Notes: generated by a model not told the origin, from the letters alone. Counted from the first letter of the stretch, positions 17,123 through 26,376 are shown. The stretch: DNA of 42,885 bases from Verrucomicrobiaceae bacterium (GCA_947466075.1 CANIBP010000055.1:1-42885); one strand, 5' to 3'. Numbers and translations are program-made.

Positions 17123-18240
17123 CCCGCATTCTGCACATCGTGCCCCAAGTGCCGCCCGCCGTTTGCGGCATTGGCGATTATGCCTGGCTGCTGGCGCAGG
17201 CACTGCGTGACGAGCATGACATTCACAGCAGCTTATTGTCTGCCGGAACGAACTGGACAAAGCCGGAAGGTGTAGCCGAGTTTCCTCTCTACCGACTCCC
17301 GGAACTCACTACCCAGGCGCTGGTGAATTTTGTGATCGCACGTCCAGGAGAGTTTGATGCCCTCGTCCTGCACATGTCCTCCTATGGTTATCAAAAGCGT
17401 GGGGTGCCGATGTGGCTGGCGTCGGGCTGGCGGCAGTTGTCGCAGATGCCCCCCCGTCCTCGCCTGATCACCATGTTTCACGAGTTGTTTGCGTCGGGTT
17501 CTGCCAGCAGTTCCGCCTTCTGGTTAAAACCGCTGCAGCAGCACATTTTGCGAGTGATTGCACGCTCATCCGATGGCGTGCGCACCAATCGCGAGGCGTA
17601 TGCAGTGTGGTTGCGAGGTGCCTCCGCTCGGAAGACCTCGCCCATCGTGGCGATGCCAGTGTTCTCCAATCTCGGCGAGCCTGCACATTTGCCACCGTGG
17701 AGCGAGCGTGAGCTCGCGATGGTTATGCTTGCTTGGGGAATTCACAGTGGCGAGGGCTTGGACGCGGTGCTGCGCAGGGCAACTTCATTGGGTAGTCGGC
17801 TCGGCATGAAGCGCCTGCACTTGATCGGCGGAAAGCCGGTCCAAGTGCCACAGGATTTGGATTTGGAGGTTGAGCATCATGGATTCATGAACGTGGCAGA
17901 TTTCTCCGCGCTATTGGCTTCCTGCCGCCTAGCCTACACAGCCTATAGCCCCCAGCATTTTGGTAAGTCCGGGCTGATGGCTGCTTTCGCGGCGCACGGG
18001 TTGGCCGTCATTACTCAGGGGCGGGAACCGATACTCCCGGACGGTTTGAGGAGCGGCGTGAATGTAGTCCATGAATCAATGCTTCAAGCGGAAGCGGTGG
18101 TTGACCCGCTGGAATTGGAAAAGCTCGGCACTGCGTTGCGAGTTTGGTATGATGGCCATTCCTTGAAAAAAAACGCCACCAGTTATGTGGCGCAATTGCT
18201 GCAGCCGACTGCCCCATGTCCCCATTTTAATAAAAAATAA
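17119..18240 (+). CDS. Glycosyltransferase of GT4-like type
   Basis: This 373-residue protein begins with ILHIVPQVPPAVCGIGDYAW, the glycine-rich acceptor-side loop often seen in GT-B enzymes. The later segment LHLIGGKPVQVPQDLDLEVE, followed by ASCRLAYTAYSPQHFGKSGL, resembles the donor-binding half. The classical E-x7-E motif is not evident; FGKSGLMAAFAAHGLAV stands in its place. It may therefore be an atypical or weakly active enzyme. It is coupled at both ends, by an ATGA overlap with the fusion upstream and a TAATG overlap with the acetyltransferase downstream. Confidence 0.7.
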   Translation: MTRILHIVPQVPPAVCGIGDYAWLLAQALRDEHDIHSSLLSAGTNWTKPEGVAEFPLYRLPELTTQALVNFVIARPGEFDALVLHMSSYGYQKRGVPMWLASGWRQLSQMPPRPRLITMFHELFASGSASSSAFWLKPLQQHILRVIARSSDGVRTNREAYAVWLRGASARKTSPIVAMPVFSNLGEPAHLPPWSERELAMVMLAWGIHSGEGLDAVLRRATSLGSRLGMKRLHLIGGKPVQVPQDLDLEVEHHGFMNVADFSALLASCRLAYTAYSPQHFGKSGLMAAFAAHGLAVITQGREPILPDGLRSGVNVVHESMLQAEAVVDPLELEKLGTALRVWYDGHSLKKNATSYVAQLLQPTAPCPHFNKK

Positions 18241-18866
18241 TGCTCTTCCTATTTAGCCACCTCTGGAGGAATCGTGACCGACCCGCTTTTGGCGGGTGGG
18301 AATGGTTTCGCGCTTGGGCGAAGCGAGTCCAGCAACTGCCAAACCTCCTCAAACAAAGCTGGTTTCATTTCCGATTAAAACGTAGTGGGGCAAAAGTGGA
18401 TGTCTCGGTCTTTTGTTCCGATGTCAGCTTGATCTCGGGGCAGTTGACCCAACTTTCCGTGGGTGAAAACAGTTTCGTGGGTCGCGCTGAATTTTCCGTG
18501 CATGCGCGCTTAACGATCGGGCGTTGTGTCTGCATCAACGACGGGGTGAAGATTCTGACTGCCAGCCACGATGTCTCCGACCCTCAATGGAGAATGCTCG
18601 CGAAGCCCATCGTGATTGAAGATTACGTCTGGATTGCAACGAACGCGCTGATCCTGCCGGGAGTGACTCTCGGGCGCGGCGCGGTGGTGGCTGCGGGATC
18701 GGTGGTGACGAAGGATGTGCCTCCCTCTGGGATTGTGGCTGGCAATCCGGCTCGTTTGCTGGAAAAATGCCGTGCCGAGACCTTGAATTATCAACCTGTG
18801 TACTCTCTGGCATTATTTCGGGCTTGGCACTCCTCGTCGGTCGCTTTGCCCGTCCTCCTACCTTGA
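18240..18866 (+). CDS. Hexapeptide-repeat O-acetyltransferase (LbetaH, WcaF/Maa-like)
   Basis: This 208-residue protein has the left-handed beta-helix pattern of hexapeptide acyltransferases. Its motifs are CINDGVKILTASHDV with the likely catalytic His110, PIVIEDYVWIATNALILPGV, LGRGAVVAAGSVVTKDVP and the family ending IVAGNPARLL. It would transfer acetyl from acetyl-CoA to a sugar hydroxyl in the cytoplasm, before export. The N-terminal 60 residues are basic and less typical. The start ATG overlaps the stop of the preceding gene by one base. Confidence 0.88.
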   Translation: MLFLFSHLWRNRDRPAFGGWEWFRAWAKRVQQLPNLLKQSWFHFRLKRSGAKVDVSVFCSDVSLISGQLTQLSVGENSFVGRAEFSVHARLTIGRCVCINDGVKILTASHDVSDPQWRMLAKPIVIEDYVWIATNALILPGVTLGRGAVVAAGSVVTKDVPPSGIVAGNPARLLEKCRAETLNYQPVYSLALFRAWHSSSVALPVLLP

Positions 18867-18877
18867 CTCACCCTGTT

Positions 18878-20389
18878 ATGTTCTGGATCCTCAGCATTGT
18901 CAAACTGCCGCTCTCCACCCTGTTGATGCTCGGTGGTTTGGGCGCTCTGATCATCATCGCCTGGAGTTACACCTACTGGCGGGCGGCGGTGAAGGTGGCC
19001 TTTGTGGCGGTGCTGGTGGAAGGGGCCATCCGCAAGTGGTTTCTGCCCAGTGCAGAGGAGCTGGTTTATTTCCTCAAGGACGTGTTCCTGGTAGGTGCCT
19101 ACCTAAAGTTCTACTTTGCGCCCGATCCTGAACTACGTGCCTACAGGCTGCGGGTGCCGGGCGGGATGTTTTTTTTGCTTTGCTGCGTTGTTGCCTTCAG
19201 CGCTATGAACCCGAACATCGGCTCAGCCCTGCTCGCTGCTTATGGGGTGAAGATCTACTTCATGTATGTGCCGCTAACCTTCATGATGCCTTACCTCTTC
19301 CGCAACCAGCAGGAAATGTTGCGGCAGATCACTTGGTATGCCTTGCTGGCCATTCCGATCTGTCTGCTGGGTTTTCTTCAGTATAAATCCGACAAGTTCA
19401 GCGTCATCAATACCTTTGCGGCTGGCATGAGCGAAACCGGTGCCACCGGATTTGGTGTCGGGGATCGAGTGCGTGTGACAGGAACCTTCTCTTACCTCAC
19501 TGGGCATACGACCTTCGTCATCATTTTTTTTGCCCTCGCTTTCGCGCTGTTGTCCTTGCGAGAGACACGGTGGAAACCGGTCCTTCTCTTTGCCATGCTG
19601 CCCATGCTGGCTGGCAACGCTTTGATGGGGGGATCACGTGCTTCCGTGGTCACCATGGCGTTTGTGACGGTTGGATTCGCATTGGCTACTTTGTCTGGCA
19701 GTCTGGTTCCCCGGCGTGGTTTTGTGATGACACTGGTCTTCGGTGCGGTGCTGGCGGTCGGTGGGTCTGTTTATTTCTTTGCCGATGCACTTATTCATTG
19801 GGAGGCACGCTCTCAAACAGCGAATGACACTCTGACCAGTCGGACCATTGACCACCCCGTGGCGGCGCTGAAAGCCGCTTTCGAGGCTGGTGGTGCTTTT
19901 GGCTTCGGCATTGGCACGGCTCATCCCGCGACCTATGCCATCCGGAATAAGCTGGGAATCCTGCCCATGAAAGAGCGAGCGCCGCTTTTAGACAATGAGA
20001 TTGGCCAGGTGCTAGGCGAACTCGGGGTGGCGGGGTTTCTCGCGTGGTATGGCCTGCGCCTGCTTTTGTTATGGCTGAATTGGAAGTCCTATTTAGCCTC
20101 TCCCCCAGGCATCATACGCACACTCTGTTTAGTCGTGGTTCTGATCGCCGGTCCCTTCCTGCTCATGTCGGTCGTGTACAATCACACCGCTAGTTTTTTC
20201 ATTTTTGCCATCTCCGGTTTCGGATTGATCCCTTTGGTGGAGGCGACTGTGCAACGGCGCTTTGCTCCGCGTGGGCGCTCGCCTAGAGGAAGCCACCCTC
20301 ATAATAGCTCGGCTTTGAGTGACAAAAGCGTTACCGGCAACAGGCTTGGAATGCGGCTTGGCCAGCATGGTCCAGATTCAACTTCATGA
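18878..20389 (+). CDS. O-antigen ligase/polymerase-like membrane protein (Wzy type)
   Basis: The protein has 503 residues if it starts at the ATG at 18878. An earlier ATG at 18767 would overlap the acetyltransferase gene by 100 bases and is rejected. About 11-12 hydrophobic segments are visible. A large outer loop (HWEARSQTANDTL) is followed by FGFGIGTAHPATYAI, a layout typical of O-antigen ligase/Wzy_C proteins. GGSRASVVTMAFV precedes it, matching the conserved Ser-Arg region. It likely polymerises or ligates lipid-linked repeat units at the outer face of the inner membrane and would be the partner of the flippase. The family is diverse, so polymerase and ligase cannot be told apart. Confidence 0.8.
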   Translation: MFWILSIVKLPLSTLLMLGGLGALIIIAWSYTYWRAAVKVAFVAVLVEGAIRKWFLPSAEELVYFLKDVFLVGAYLKFYFAPDPELRAYRLRVPGGMFFLLCCVVAFSAMNPNIGSALLAAYGVKIYFMYVPLTFMMPYLFRNQQEMLRQITWYALLAIPICLLGFLQYKSDKFSVINTFAAGMSETGATGFGVGDRVRVTGTFSYLTGHTTFVIIFFALAFALLSLRETRWKPVLLFAMLPMLAGNALMGGSRASVVTMAFVTVGFALATLSGSLVPRRGFVMTLVFGAVLAVGGSVYFFADALIHWEARSQTANDTLTSRTIDHPVAALKAAFEAGGAFGFGIGTAHPATYAIRNKLGILPMKERAPLLDNEIGQVLGELGVAGFLAWYGLRLLLLWLNWKSYLASPPGIIRTLCLVVVLIAGPFLLMSVVYNHTASFFIFAISGFGLIPLVEATVQRRFAPRGRSPRGSHPHNSSALSDKSVTGNRLGMRLGQHGPDSTS

Positions 20390-21270
20390 GTGACCCCGAT
20401 ACCTGTCAGGTAACGGCGATCGTACCTGCTTGTCGGCGTCTGGACAAACTTCAGAAAACGCTCAGGCAGATTCGTGGTTGCCAGCCCGCACCGGCGGAAA
20501 TTCTGGTGCACGTAGATGGCGGTGATGCCGTGATCGTGGAGGCGGTAAAGGCGTTTGATCCAGGCATCAGCATTCTTGTTACCGACGCACTGCTGGGCCC
20601 GGGCGGATCGCGCAACCGGCTGATTGTCGAGGCAAGGCACGAACTGGTGGCCAACTTTGATGATGACTCGTTTCCGGCACAGGCGGACTACTTTGCCCGT
20701 GTGATGTTGTTGGCGGAGCGCTTTCCCGATGCCGCGATGTTCAGTGCGGCCAGCCACGCGCAGGAGTGGCAGTCGCTGCAGTTTCAACAGATCGCCCTGC
20801 CTTCCGGCTGTGGCAGTGTGTTTCGTAAAAGTTGGTTCCTGCGCACCCAAGGCTTTGTGCCCTTGCCGATCGCCTACAACATGGAGGAGGTGGACATTGG
20901 GCTGCAACTGCATGCCATCGGCGGGATGATCGTTCACGATCCGCTGCTGAGGGTGGTGCACGATCGTGTCCCGACTCTTAGCGTAGATGCGGTGACCAAT
21001 GCCCAGGTGTTGGCGAATACTGCCTTGTTTGCCTACCTGCGTTTCCCTGCCTGGCTCTGGCCGGTGGGAGTCTGGAGCGTTTTTCGACGGGTGTTAATGC
21101 TTGTTCAGTGGGGTTGGACGGCGGGCCTACTGGATGGACTGCGCATGATTCCCGAATACCTGCAACGGCACAAGCAGCATCGGCGTGAAGTCACCAGTCC
21201 AAGTCTGCTCTCCTGGCTGCTGCTGAAACGCTGGCCGAAGAATCTGGGGGATGCACGTCTGCCTGCCTAA
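20386..21270 (+). CDS. Family 2 glycosyltransferase
   Basis: This 294-residue GT-A protein starts with VTAIVPACRRLDKLQKTL. It has the strand LVHVDGGD-like motif near residues 40-47 and the metal-binding acidic run VANFDDDSFP at 92-94. SGCGSVFRKSWF and YNMEEVDIGLQL follow as the acceptor-side ED-type region. The C-terminus holds a hydrophobic stretch near residues 220-245 that may attach it to the membrane. The start ATG overlaps the previous stop by four bases, so it is translated with the polymerase-like gene. The sugar specificity is unknown. Confidence 0.87.
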   Translation: MSDPDTCQVTAIVPACRRLDKLQKTLRQIRGCQPAPAEILVHVDGGDAVIVEAVKAFDPGISILVTDALLGPGGSRNRLIVEARHELVANFDDDSFPAQADYFARVMLLAERFPDAAMFSAASHAQEWQSLQFQQIALPSGCGSVFRKSWFLRTQGFVPLPIAYNMEEVDIGLQLHAIGGMIVHDPLLRVVHDRVPTLSVDAVTNAQVLANTALFAYLRFPAWLWPVGVWSVFRRVLMLVQWGWTAGLLDGLRMIPEYLQRHKQHRREVTSPSLLSWLLLKRWPKNLGDARLPA

Positions 21271-21420
21271 TCCCGCTTTGGTAGGTTCCCAGAAGGATTG
21301 GCCGAAAGAATGGGAAAGACGTAAAAAAACCGGATGATTTAGAGTTCGCCCCGCCCTTCTTTTAGCTTTTTTCCTTTTTTCGGCTGACTCATCAGTGACT
21401 TTAATTAAGTAGAACGAATC
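21271..21420. other. 150-base gap with a long imperfect inverted repeat and T-rich tract
   Basis: The gap is A/T-rich compared with the genes. GCCGAAA at 21301-21307 has its complement TTTCGGC at 21378-21384, and the flanking purine and pyrimidine runs extend the imperfect pairing. A T-rich tract lies at 21359-21380. It may hold a terminator for the upstream genes or a promoter for the FkbM gene. Neither is clear. Confidence 0.3.
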
Positions 21421-22248
21421 ATGTTCCGAGTACTGATGCATGCCTTGAGCGAGGGCGCTGCGGCGGCGGGTCTGGCAGCGGATGATGCCTCGGCCCGTCG
21501 GTTGCGTGCTGATTATTTATGGAGCCGCCTGCTACGTTTTGTTCGGCTGCCTGGCTACAATGCCGTTAGGTGTGTCCGTTTCCGTGATGGTCTACAGGTG
21601 AACTACCGTTTTAATCGCGGGGATATGCAGAGCCTGCGGGAAGTGCTGGTGGATGAAGTGTATGACTGCGACCTGCCATTCGCTCCTCATACTTTCTTGG
21701 ACCTGGGGGCTAACATCGGCCTCGCCTCACTCTGGTTTTCCAACCGAATCCGACCCGATCCGACCCAATCCAACCGATCTGCTTTTCTGCTGGCGGTGGA
21801 ACCCGTTCCCGAGAATGCGGCGGTGGCAGAGATGAATTTTCAGGACAACCACATCTCGGGTGAGGTGGTGCGGGCAGCGGTGGGGCAGCATGCGGGAGAA
21901 GCTTGGTTTGAAGCAAGGGCCGAATCAAACCTCGGACGGCTAGTAAACGAGGGTTCAACTCAGGCTGGCATGCGCGTGCCGGTTGTCGGCATTCGTGACT
22001 TGCTGGGTCGCTTTCCTGAGTGCCGGGTCGATCTGGTCAAGATGGACATCGAAGGTGGGGAGGAAGAGCTTCTGAGCCGCGACACAGGCTGGCTCGCGCA
22101 GGTGAAGGCGCTTATCGTGGAGTGGCATGATGACCGGGCAGATTCGCGCCCCCTCATCCGCAACGTTGAGTCCGCCGGATTTCAGCATCAGTTGATCAAT
22201 ACCAAATGTCAGGACAATTTGAGCCTGTTTCTCCGTAAAGACGCATGA
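21421..22248 (+). CDS. FkbM family methyltransferase with a short repeat-derived insert
   Basis: This is the fourth FkbM-type enzyme, with 275 residues. Motif I is FLDLGANIGLASLWF, the acidic strand is LLAVEPVPENAA, and the conserved motif is LVKMDIEGGEEELL, followed by ALIVEWHDDRAD. Between motif I and the acidic strand lies the unusual segment NRIRPDPTQSNRS. It is encoded by about three degenerate 10-base units and looks like a recent insertion into a loop. The enzyme probably O-methylates a sugar. Its last four bases overlap the start of the following double glycosyltransferase. Confidence 0.88.
   Translation: MFRVLMHALSEGAAAAGLAADDASARRLRADYLWSRLLRFVRLPGYNAVRCVRFRDGLQVNYRFNRGDMQSLREVLVDEVYDCDLPFAPHTFLDLGANIGLASLWFSNRIRPDPTQSNRSAFLLAVEPVPENAAVAEMNFQDNHISGEVVRAAVGQHAGEAWFEARAESNLGRLVNEGSTQAGMRVPVVGIRDLLGRFPECRVDLVKMDIEGGEEELLSRDTGWLAQVKALIVEWHDDRADSRPLIRNVESAGFQHQLINTKCQDNLSLFLRKDA
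21744..21777 (+). repeat. Degenerate 10-bp tandem repeat inside the FkbM gene
   Basis: About three units of CCGAATCCGA, CCCGATCCGA and CCCAATCCAA follow each other in frame and encode Arg-Ile-Arg-Pro-Asp-Pro-Thr-Gln-Ser-Asn. The unit is not a multiple of three, so copy changes would shift the frame unless three units change together. Confidence 0.7.
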
Positions 22249-24569
22249 ACCGTTCGAGCGATAGTATCCACATCTGGGTTCCTGGCATTTGCGAGGGAGC
22301 GGGGGGCATTCAGGCCTTCTCTCGCGTCTATGTGCAGGCGGTCCGTGAGGCCTATCCGTGGGCGGACATTCGTGTTTTCATCAAGAATGACGCGCTGGCG
22401 GCGGATGATCCGCTTAACTGCGTGAGTGGTATCAAATACTATTCTGTCGCCAACTATCCTCTCGTATTGCGCACGCTGTTTCTGGTATTGTTTGGGCTGG
22501 TGATCGGACTCTGGCAGCGGCCGCAGTGTGCCGTGACAACGCACCTGCACTTCCTGCCGGCGCTGCGCATGCTGCACTGGCTGCGTGGTGTCAAGGTGAT
22601 GAGCGTGCTGCATGGCATCGAAGCCTGGAATCAACGCAGTGGCCTGCGTGTCTGGGCTATGCGGGCGGCGGATCATTTGATGGCGGTGAGCCAGTTTACC
22701 CGGCAGGCAGTCATCCATTCCTATGGCATTGATCCGGCCAAAATTAGTGTGGTTCCGAACACGTTTGAGACGGAGCGGTTTAACATCGGACCCAAGCCAG
22801 AGTATTTGCTCAAACGCTATGGATTGAAGTCTGACCAGTTAGTGCTGCTGACGGTGAGTCGGCTGGCACTCTCTGAGCGTTACAAGGGGCATCGCCAAGT
22901 GCTGGCTGCGCTGAAAAAGATCCGGTCAGTGTTTCCGCAGGTGCGCTATGTGATTGTCGGGGACGGGGATGATCTGCCGAGTTTGCGCGCTGCTGCCACG
23001 TCACGTGGTCTGAACGAATGCGTGATTTTTGCCGGTCGGGTGGCTGGGGAGGAACTTCCAGATCATTACCGGCTGTGTGATGCCTTTGTGATGCCAAGCA
23101 GCAAGGAGGGTTTTGGCATTGTTTTTCTGGAGGCAATGGCGAGTGGCAAGCCGGTGGTGGCAGGCAAACTGGATGGATCGGTGGATGCACTGGACAAAGG
23201 CAGGCTGGGAAAACTGGTGGATCCTGCCGACACGAAGGAAATCGCAGACGTCCTCTGCGAAGTGCTTTCCAAACAGCCACCGGAAGCTCTGTGGCAAGAT
23301 CCGGCGGCACTACGTGCTGCTGTCGTGGAGCAGTTTGGCTACACGCGCGTAAGCCGGTTGATGGCTGAAGATCTGGGCCAGGTTTTGGACCAAAAAGCAA
23401 CACCGGCGAACACGCGCATGCGCGCGCCGAATCACGGTCTAGACCTCGCAGCTCCACGCATCGTGGTGCTGACACAATTGACTTCACCCTATCAGGTGGA
23501 GTTTTTTAATGCGCTCTCCATTGACCTCGATGGCCACTTGGAAGTGATTTATTTGACCCACCGTGACCGTAACCGTCAGTGGGAGAATTCGAGCATCACC
23601 CATAATCATCTGATCCTCTCCGAGACACCCCACATGCGAGATGACGCCATGGAGGCCATCCGTAGAGCTGATCTAGTGATCTTTAATTACTACACGGATT
23701 GGTTTGCGCAGAAGGCCATTCGTGAGAGGGCGCGGTTACGCAAGCCTTGGGTGTTTTGGGGTGAGCGCCCGGGATTTCACCAGACGGGCATTTTAGGCAT
23801 CCTCTCCCGTCGTTTGCTGCTGCTGCCACTACATCGGAGTTCGACTCCGATCTGGGGTGTGGGGCGTTTCGGCATGGAGGGGTATCAGCGCGAGTTTGGT
23901 CGCACTCGCAGCTATCAAAACATTCCTTATTTCTCCGATCTGAAGCATTTCCAGGAAATCGAGCGCCATCATGCCAAAGAGCGTGTGTTTTTCTATTCCG
24001 GCTCGCTCTCCCATCGTAAAGGGGGCGATCTACTGGCTAAGGCGTTTGTGAAGATCGCCAGACGGCACCCGCAGGCACGTCTGGTTGTTCTTGGGACAGG
24101 CCACGATACGGAGCGTGAGATGCGCAACCTGTTGCATCACTGTGCTGATCGCGTGACTTGGTTGGGCTTTCAGCCGTGGGACAAGCTGCCAACGTATTAT
24201 GCCATGGGCTCGATTTTTTGCTTCCCTTCTCGCTACGATGGTTGGGGGCTGGCTATGGTGGAAGCACTGGCTTCGGGAATGCCCGCCATTGGCACGGATC
24301 GCTGTGGGGCGGCGCTGGAGTTCTTATCTGATGGCAAGGCAGGCTGGATGATCGAGGCCGGCAACGAACAAGCGCTGGAACAGGCTATGGAGAAGGCGAT
24401 TGCGCTGCCAGAGGTGGACTTTGCAGTCATGCAGGTGGCAGCACGTGCAGCAGCGGTCCACAATGACCTGCCGGAAGGTGTACACCGTTTCAAAGAAGCT
24501 ATTCGGAATGTGTTGGCACATTCGATTGCGCGTATGCCGGGAATTCCAGACTCACTCACTCTAGTTTGA
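22245..24569 (+). CDS. Two-domain fusion of family 4 glycosyltransferases
   Basis: This 774-residue protein is a second tandem GT-B fusion. The first unit, about residues 1-385, starts with IHIWVPGICEGAGGIQAFSR and carries VIVGDGDDLPSLRAAA and KEGFGIVFLEAMASGKPVV near residue 285. The second unit, about 395-774, has FFYSGSLSHRKGGDLLAKAF and RYDGWGLAMVEALASGMPAI near 661, then GTDRCGA. The linker near 385-395 (KATPANTRMRAP) is basic and probably flexible. The second half shares the Asp-Arg-Cys-Gly-Ala ending with the second half of the fusion at 14693. Two consecutive sugar transfers by one polypeptide are likely. The sugars are unknown. Confidence 0.9.
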   Translation: MNRSSDSIHIWVPGICEGAGGIQAFSRVYVQAVREAYPWADIRVFIKNDALAADDPLNCVSGIKYYSVANYPLVLRTLFLVLFGLVIGLWQRPQCAVTTHLHFLPALRMLHWLRGVKVMSVLHGIEAWNQRSGLRVWAMRAADHLMAVSQFTRQAVIHSYGIDPAKISVVPNTFETERFNIGPKPEYLLKRYGLKSDQLVLLTVSRLALSERYKGHRQVLAALKKIRSVFPQVRYVIVGDGDDLPSLRAAATSRGLNECVIFAGRVAGEELPDHYRLCDAFVMPSSKEGFGIVFLEAMASGKPVVAGKLDGSVDALDKGRLGKLVDPADTKEIADVLCEVLSKQPPEALWQDPAALRAAVVEQFGYTRVSRLMAEDLGQVLDQKATPANTRMRAPNHGLDLAAPRIVVLTQLTSPYQVEFFNALSIDLDGHLEVIYLTHRDRNRQWENSSITHNHLILSETPHMRDDAMEAIRRADLVIFNYYTDWFAQKAIRERARLRKPWVFWGERPGFHQTGILGILSRRLLLLPLHRSSTPIWGVGRFGMEGYQREFGRTRSYQNIPYFSDLKHFQEIERHHAKERVFFYSGSLSHRKGGDLLAKAFVKIARRHPQARLVVLGTGHDTEREMRNLLHHCADRVTWLGFQPWDKLPTYYAMGSIFCFPSRYDGWGLAMVEALASGMPAIGTDRCGAALEFLSDGKAGWMIEAGNEQALEQAMEKAIALPEVDFAVMQVAARAAAVHNDLPEGVHRFKEAIRNVLAHSIARMPGIPDSLTLV

Positions 24570-24573
24570 TCTC

Positions 24574-26373
24574 ATGTGTGGCATAGCTGGTATTCTCAAA
24601 GCAGAAGGTGCTGAGCAGGGAGAGCTGCGTGCCAAACTCGAGGAACTGGCTGCTGCCCTCAAGCATCGCGGGCCGGATGACCGTGGAACGTGGATCTCTC
24701 CCAACGGGATGGTTGGACTGGCTCATGTGCGCCTTGCGATTCTGGACCTTTCCCCGGCTGGACACCAGCCAATGCAAACCCCTGATGGCGCACTGCACAT
24801 CACCTTCAATGGCGAGATTTACAACTTCCGTGAACTGCGCAGCGATTTGGCGCGGGACGGAGTTTCCTTCCGCACCAATACGGACACCGAGGTGCTGCTA
24901 CGCCTCTACGAGCGTGACGGCACCGCGATGCTGGCAAAACTGCGCGGCATGTTTGCCTTCGCGATCTGGGATGAGCGGCAGCAGTGCTGTTTTCTGGCAC
25001 GCGACCCGATGGGCATCAAACCGCTCTACTACACAATGCGGGGGGATTCCCTTGCTTTTGCTTCGGAGGTGCGGGCGCTTCAGATTGCCGGACTCGCTGG
25101 TCGCGACCTGGATGCCGCAGCCTTGATGAGCTATTTTCAAATGGGAACCGTTCAGGAGCCGCAGACACTTCTAACGGATGTTCATTGTCTGAATGCCGGA
25201 AACTACCTGCTCTGGAAAAAAGGGCGGCTGGCCAAGCGATGCTACTGGCGGGTGAAGTTTCAGCCCAATGAAATCGAACAAGAGCAGGCGGTGGCGGATG
25301 TTCGCAACGCGTTGCTCGACAGCGTGCGCGCGCATTTTGTCAGTGATGTTCCGGTGGGCATCTTTCTGAGCGGTGGGATTGACTCTACCGCGCTGGTAGC
25401 TCTGGCGAAGCATGTTGGTCATGATAATATAGCCACGTTCTCGATCGGGGTGGATGATGAAGCGCTCGACGAAAGCAGTGTGGCCCGGCGCACGGCGCAG
25501 CATTTTGGCACCCGACACAGCAACCTGACCTTAAACGCCGACCTAGGGCAGCAACTTTTCTCACGCTACCTGCAGGCCATGGACCAGCCGACCATCGACG
25601 GCCTCAATACCTATGCGGTTTCGTCCTTTGCGAGGGAAAATGGCATGAAGGTAGTGCTGTCTGGCCTAGGCGGTGATGAAATGTTTGCAGGCTATCGAAG
25701 CTTCGATGTCGTTCCCAGACTGCATGCCATGGCCAGAGCCGTTCATCAGGTGCCTCTGGCTGGCGACCTGGCAGGCTGGGCGCTGGAGAGAAATCCCTAT
25801 TCGTTCAAGTTGCGGCGGATCGGTTCACTGCTGCGCTCCGAAGGCTCGATCAAAGATGCTTACCGTTCTTTCCGCAGCACTTTCTCGCTCTATGCGGCTC
25901 GGCTGATGACGGCTCAATACCTCCACTGTTCGCCGGGTGATCTTCCCGCTCAAGAAGAGGAGAGTTTTCCCCACATGGATTCACGTGATGCCGTCAGCAC
26001 GTGCGAGATCACCCTCTACATGCGCAATCAGCTTCTTCGGGACAGCGACGTGATGAGTATGGCCCATGGTCTTGAACTGCGCGTGCCGTTGGTGGACCGC
26101 GTCTTTTTTGAACAGATCGCCCGGGTGCCTGCAAAGCTGCGCTTGCGTGCTGGGAAGCAGATGCTGCTCGATGCGGTTCCAGAAATCCCTGAATGGGTTA
26201 GGCACCAGACCAAGCGTGGCTTTGTGTTTCCCTTTGAAAAGTGGCTCAATCATGATTGGGGAGTCGCATTTACTGATGCGGGCCGCAAGTTGCCCTTTTC
26301 GAATCCATCTTGGTATATGCGCTGGGCGGTGGTTGCCCTAGACCACTGGCGTGAACGCCACGGCGTGAACTGA
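24574..26373 (+). CDS. asnB: Asparagine synthetase, glutamine-hydrolysing
   Basis: This 599-residue protein is complete. Cys2 of MCGIAGIL is the glutaminase nucleophile, RGPDDRGTW and FNGEIYNFRELR belong to the class II glutaminase, and SGGIDSTALVAL (residues 266-271 for the core) is the ATP-pyrophosphatase loop. The enzyme normally makes asparagine from aspartate and glutamine. Copies located in glycan loci are thought to amidate sugar acids. It follows the double glycosyltransferase by four bases and precedes another glycosyltransferase by three, so a glycan role is the better inference. The length matches long AsnB proteins. Confidence 0.92.
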   Translation: MCGIAGILKAEGAEQGELRAKLEELAAALKHRGPDDRGTWISPNGMVGLAHVRLAILDLSPAGHQPMQTPDGALHITFNGEIYNFRELRSDLARDGVSFRTNTDTEVLLRLYERDGTAMLAKLRGMFAFAIWDERQQCCFLARDPMGIKPLYYTMRGDSLAFASEVRALQIAGLAGRDLDAAALMSYFQMGTVQEPQTLLTDVHCLNAGNYLLWKKGRLAKRCYWRVKFQPNEIEQEQAVADVRNALLDSVRAHFVSDVPVGIFLSGGIDSTALVALAKHVGHDNIATFSIGVDDEALDESSVARRTAQHFGTRHSNLTLNADLGQQLFSRYLQAMDQPTIDGLNTYAVSSFARENGMKVVLSGLGGDEMFAGYRSFDVVPRLHAMARAVHQVPLAGDLAGWALERNPYSFKLRRIGSLLRSEGSIKDAYRSFRSTFSLYAARLMTAQYLHCSPGDLPAQEEESFPHMDSRDAVSTCEITLYMRNQLLRDSDVMSMAHGLELRVPLVDRVFFEQIARVPAKLRLRAGKQMLLDAVPEIPEWVRHQTKRGFVFPFEKWLNHDWGVAFTDAGRKLPFSNPSWYMRWAVVALDHWRERHGVN

Positions 26374-26376
26374 CAC

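Noticed and set aside
18767..18877. Upstream start for the polymerase-like gene.
   Set aside because: It overlaps the acetyltransferase gene by 100 bases, and the added residues do not look like a first membrane helix. The ATG at 18878 is preferred.
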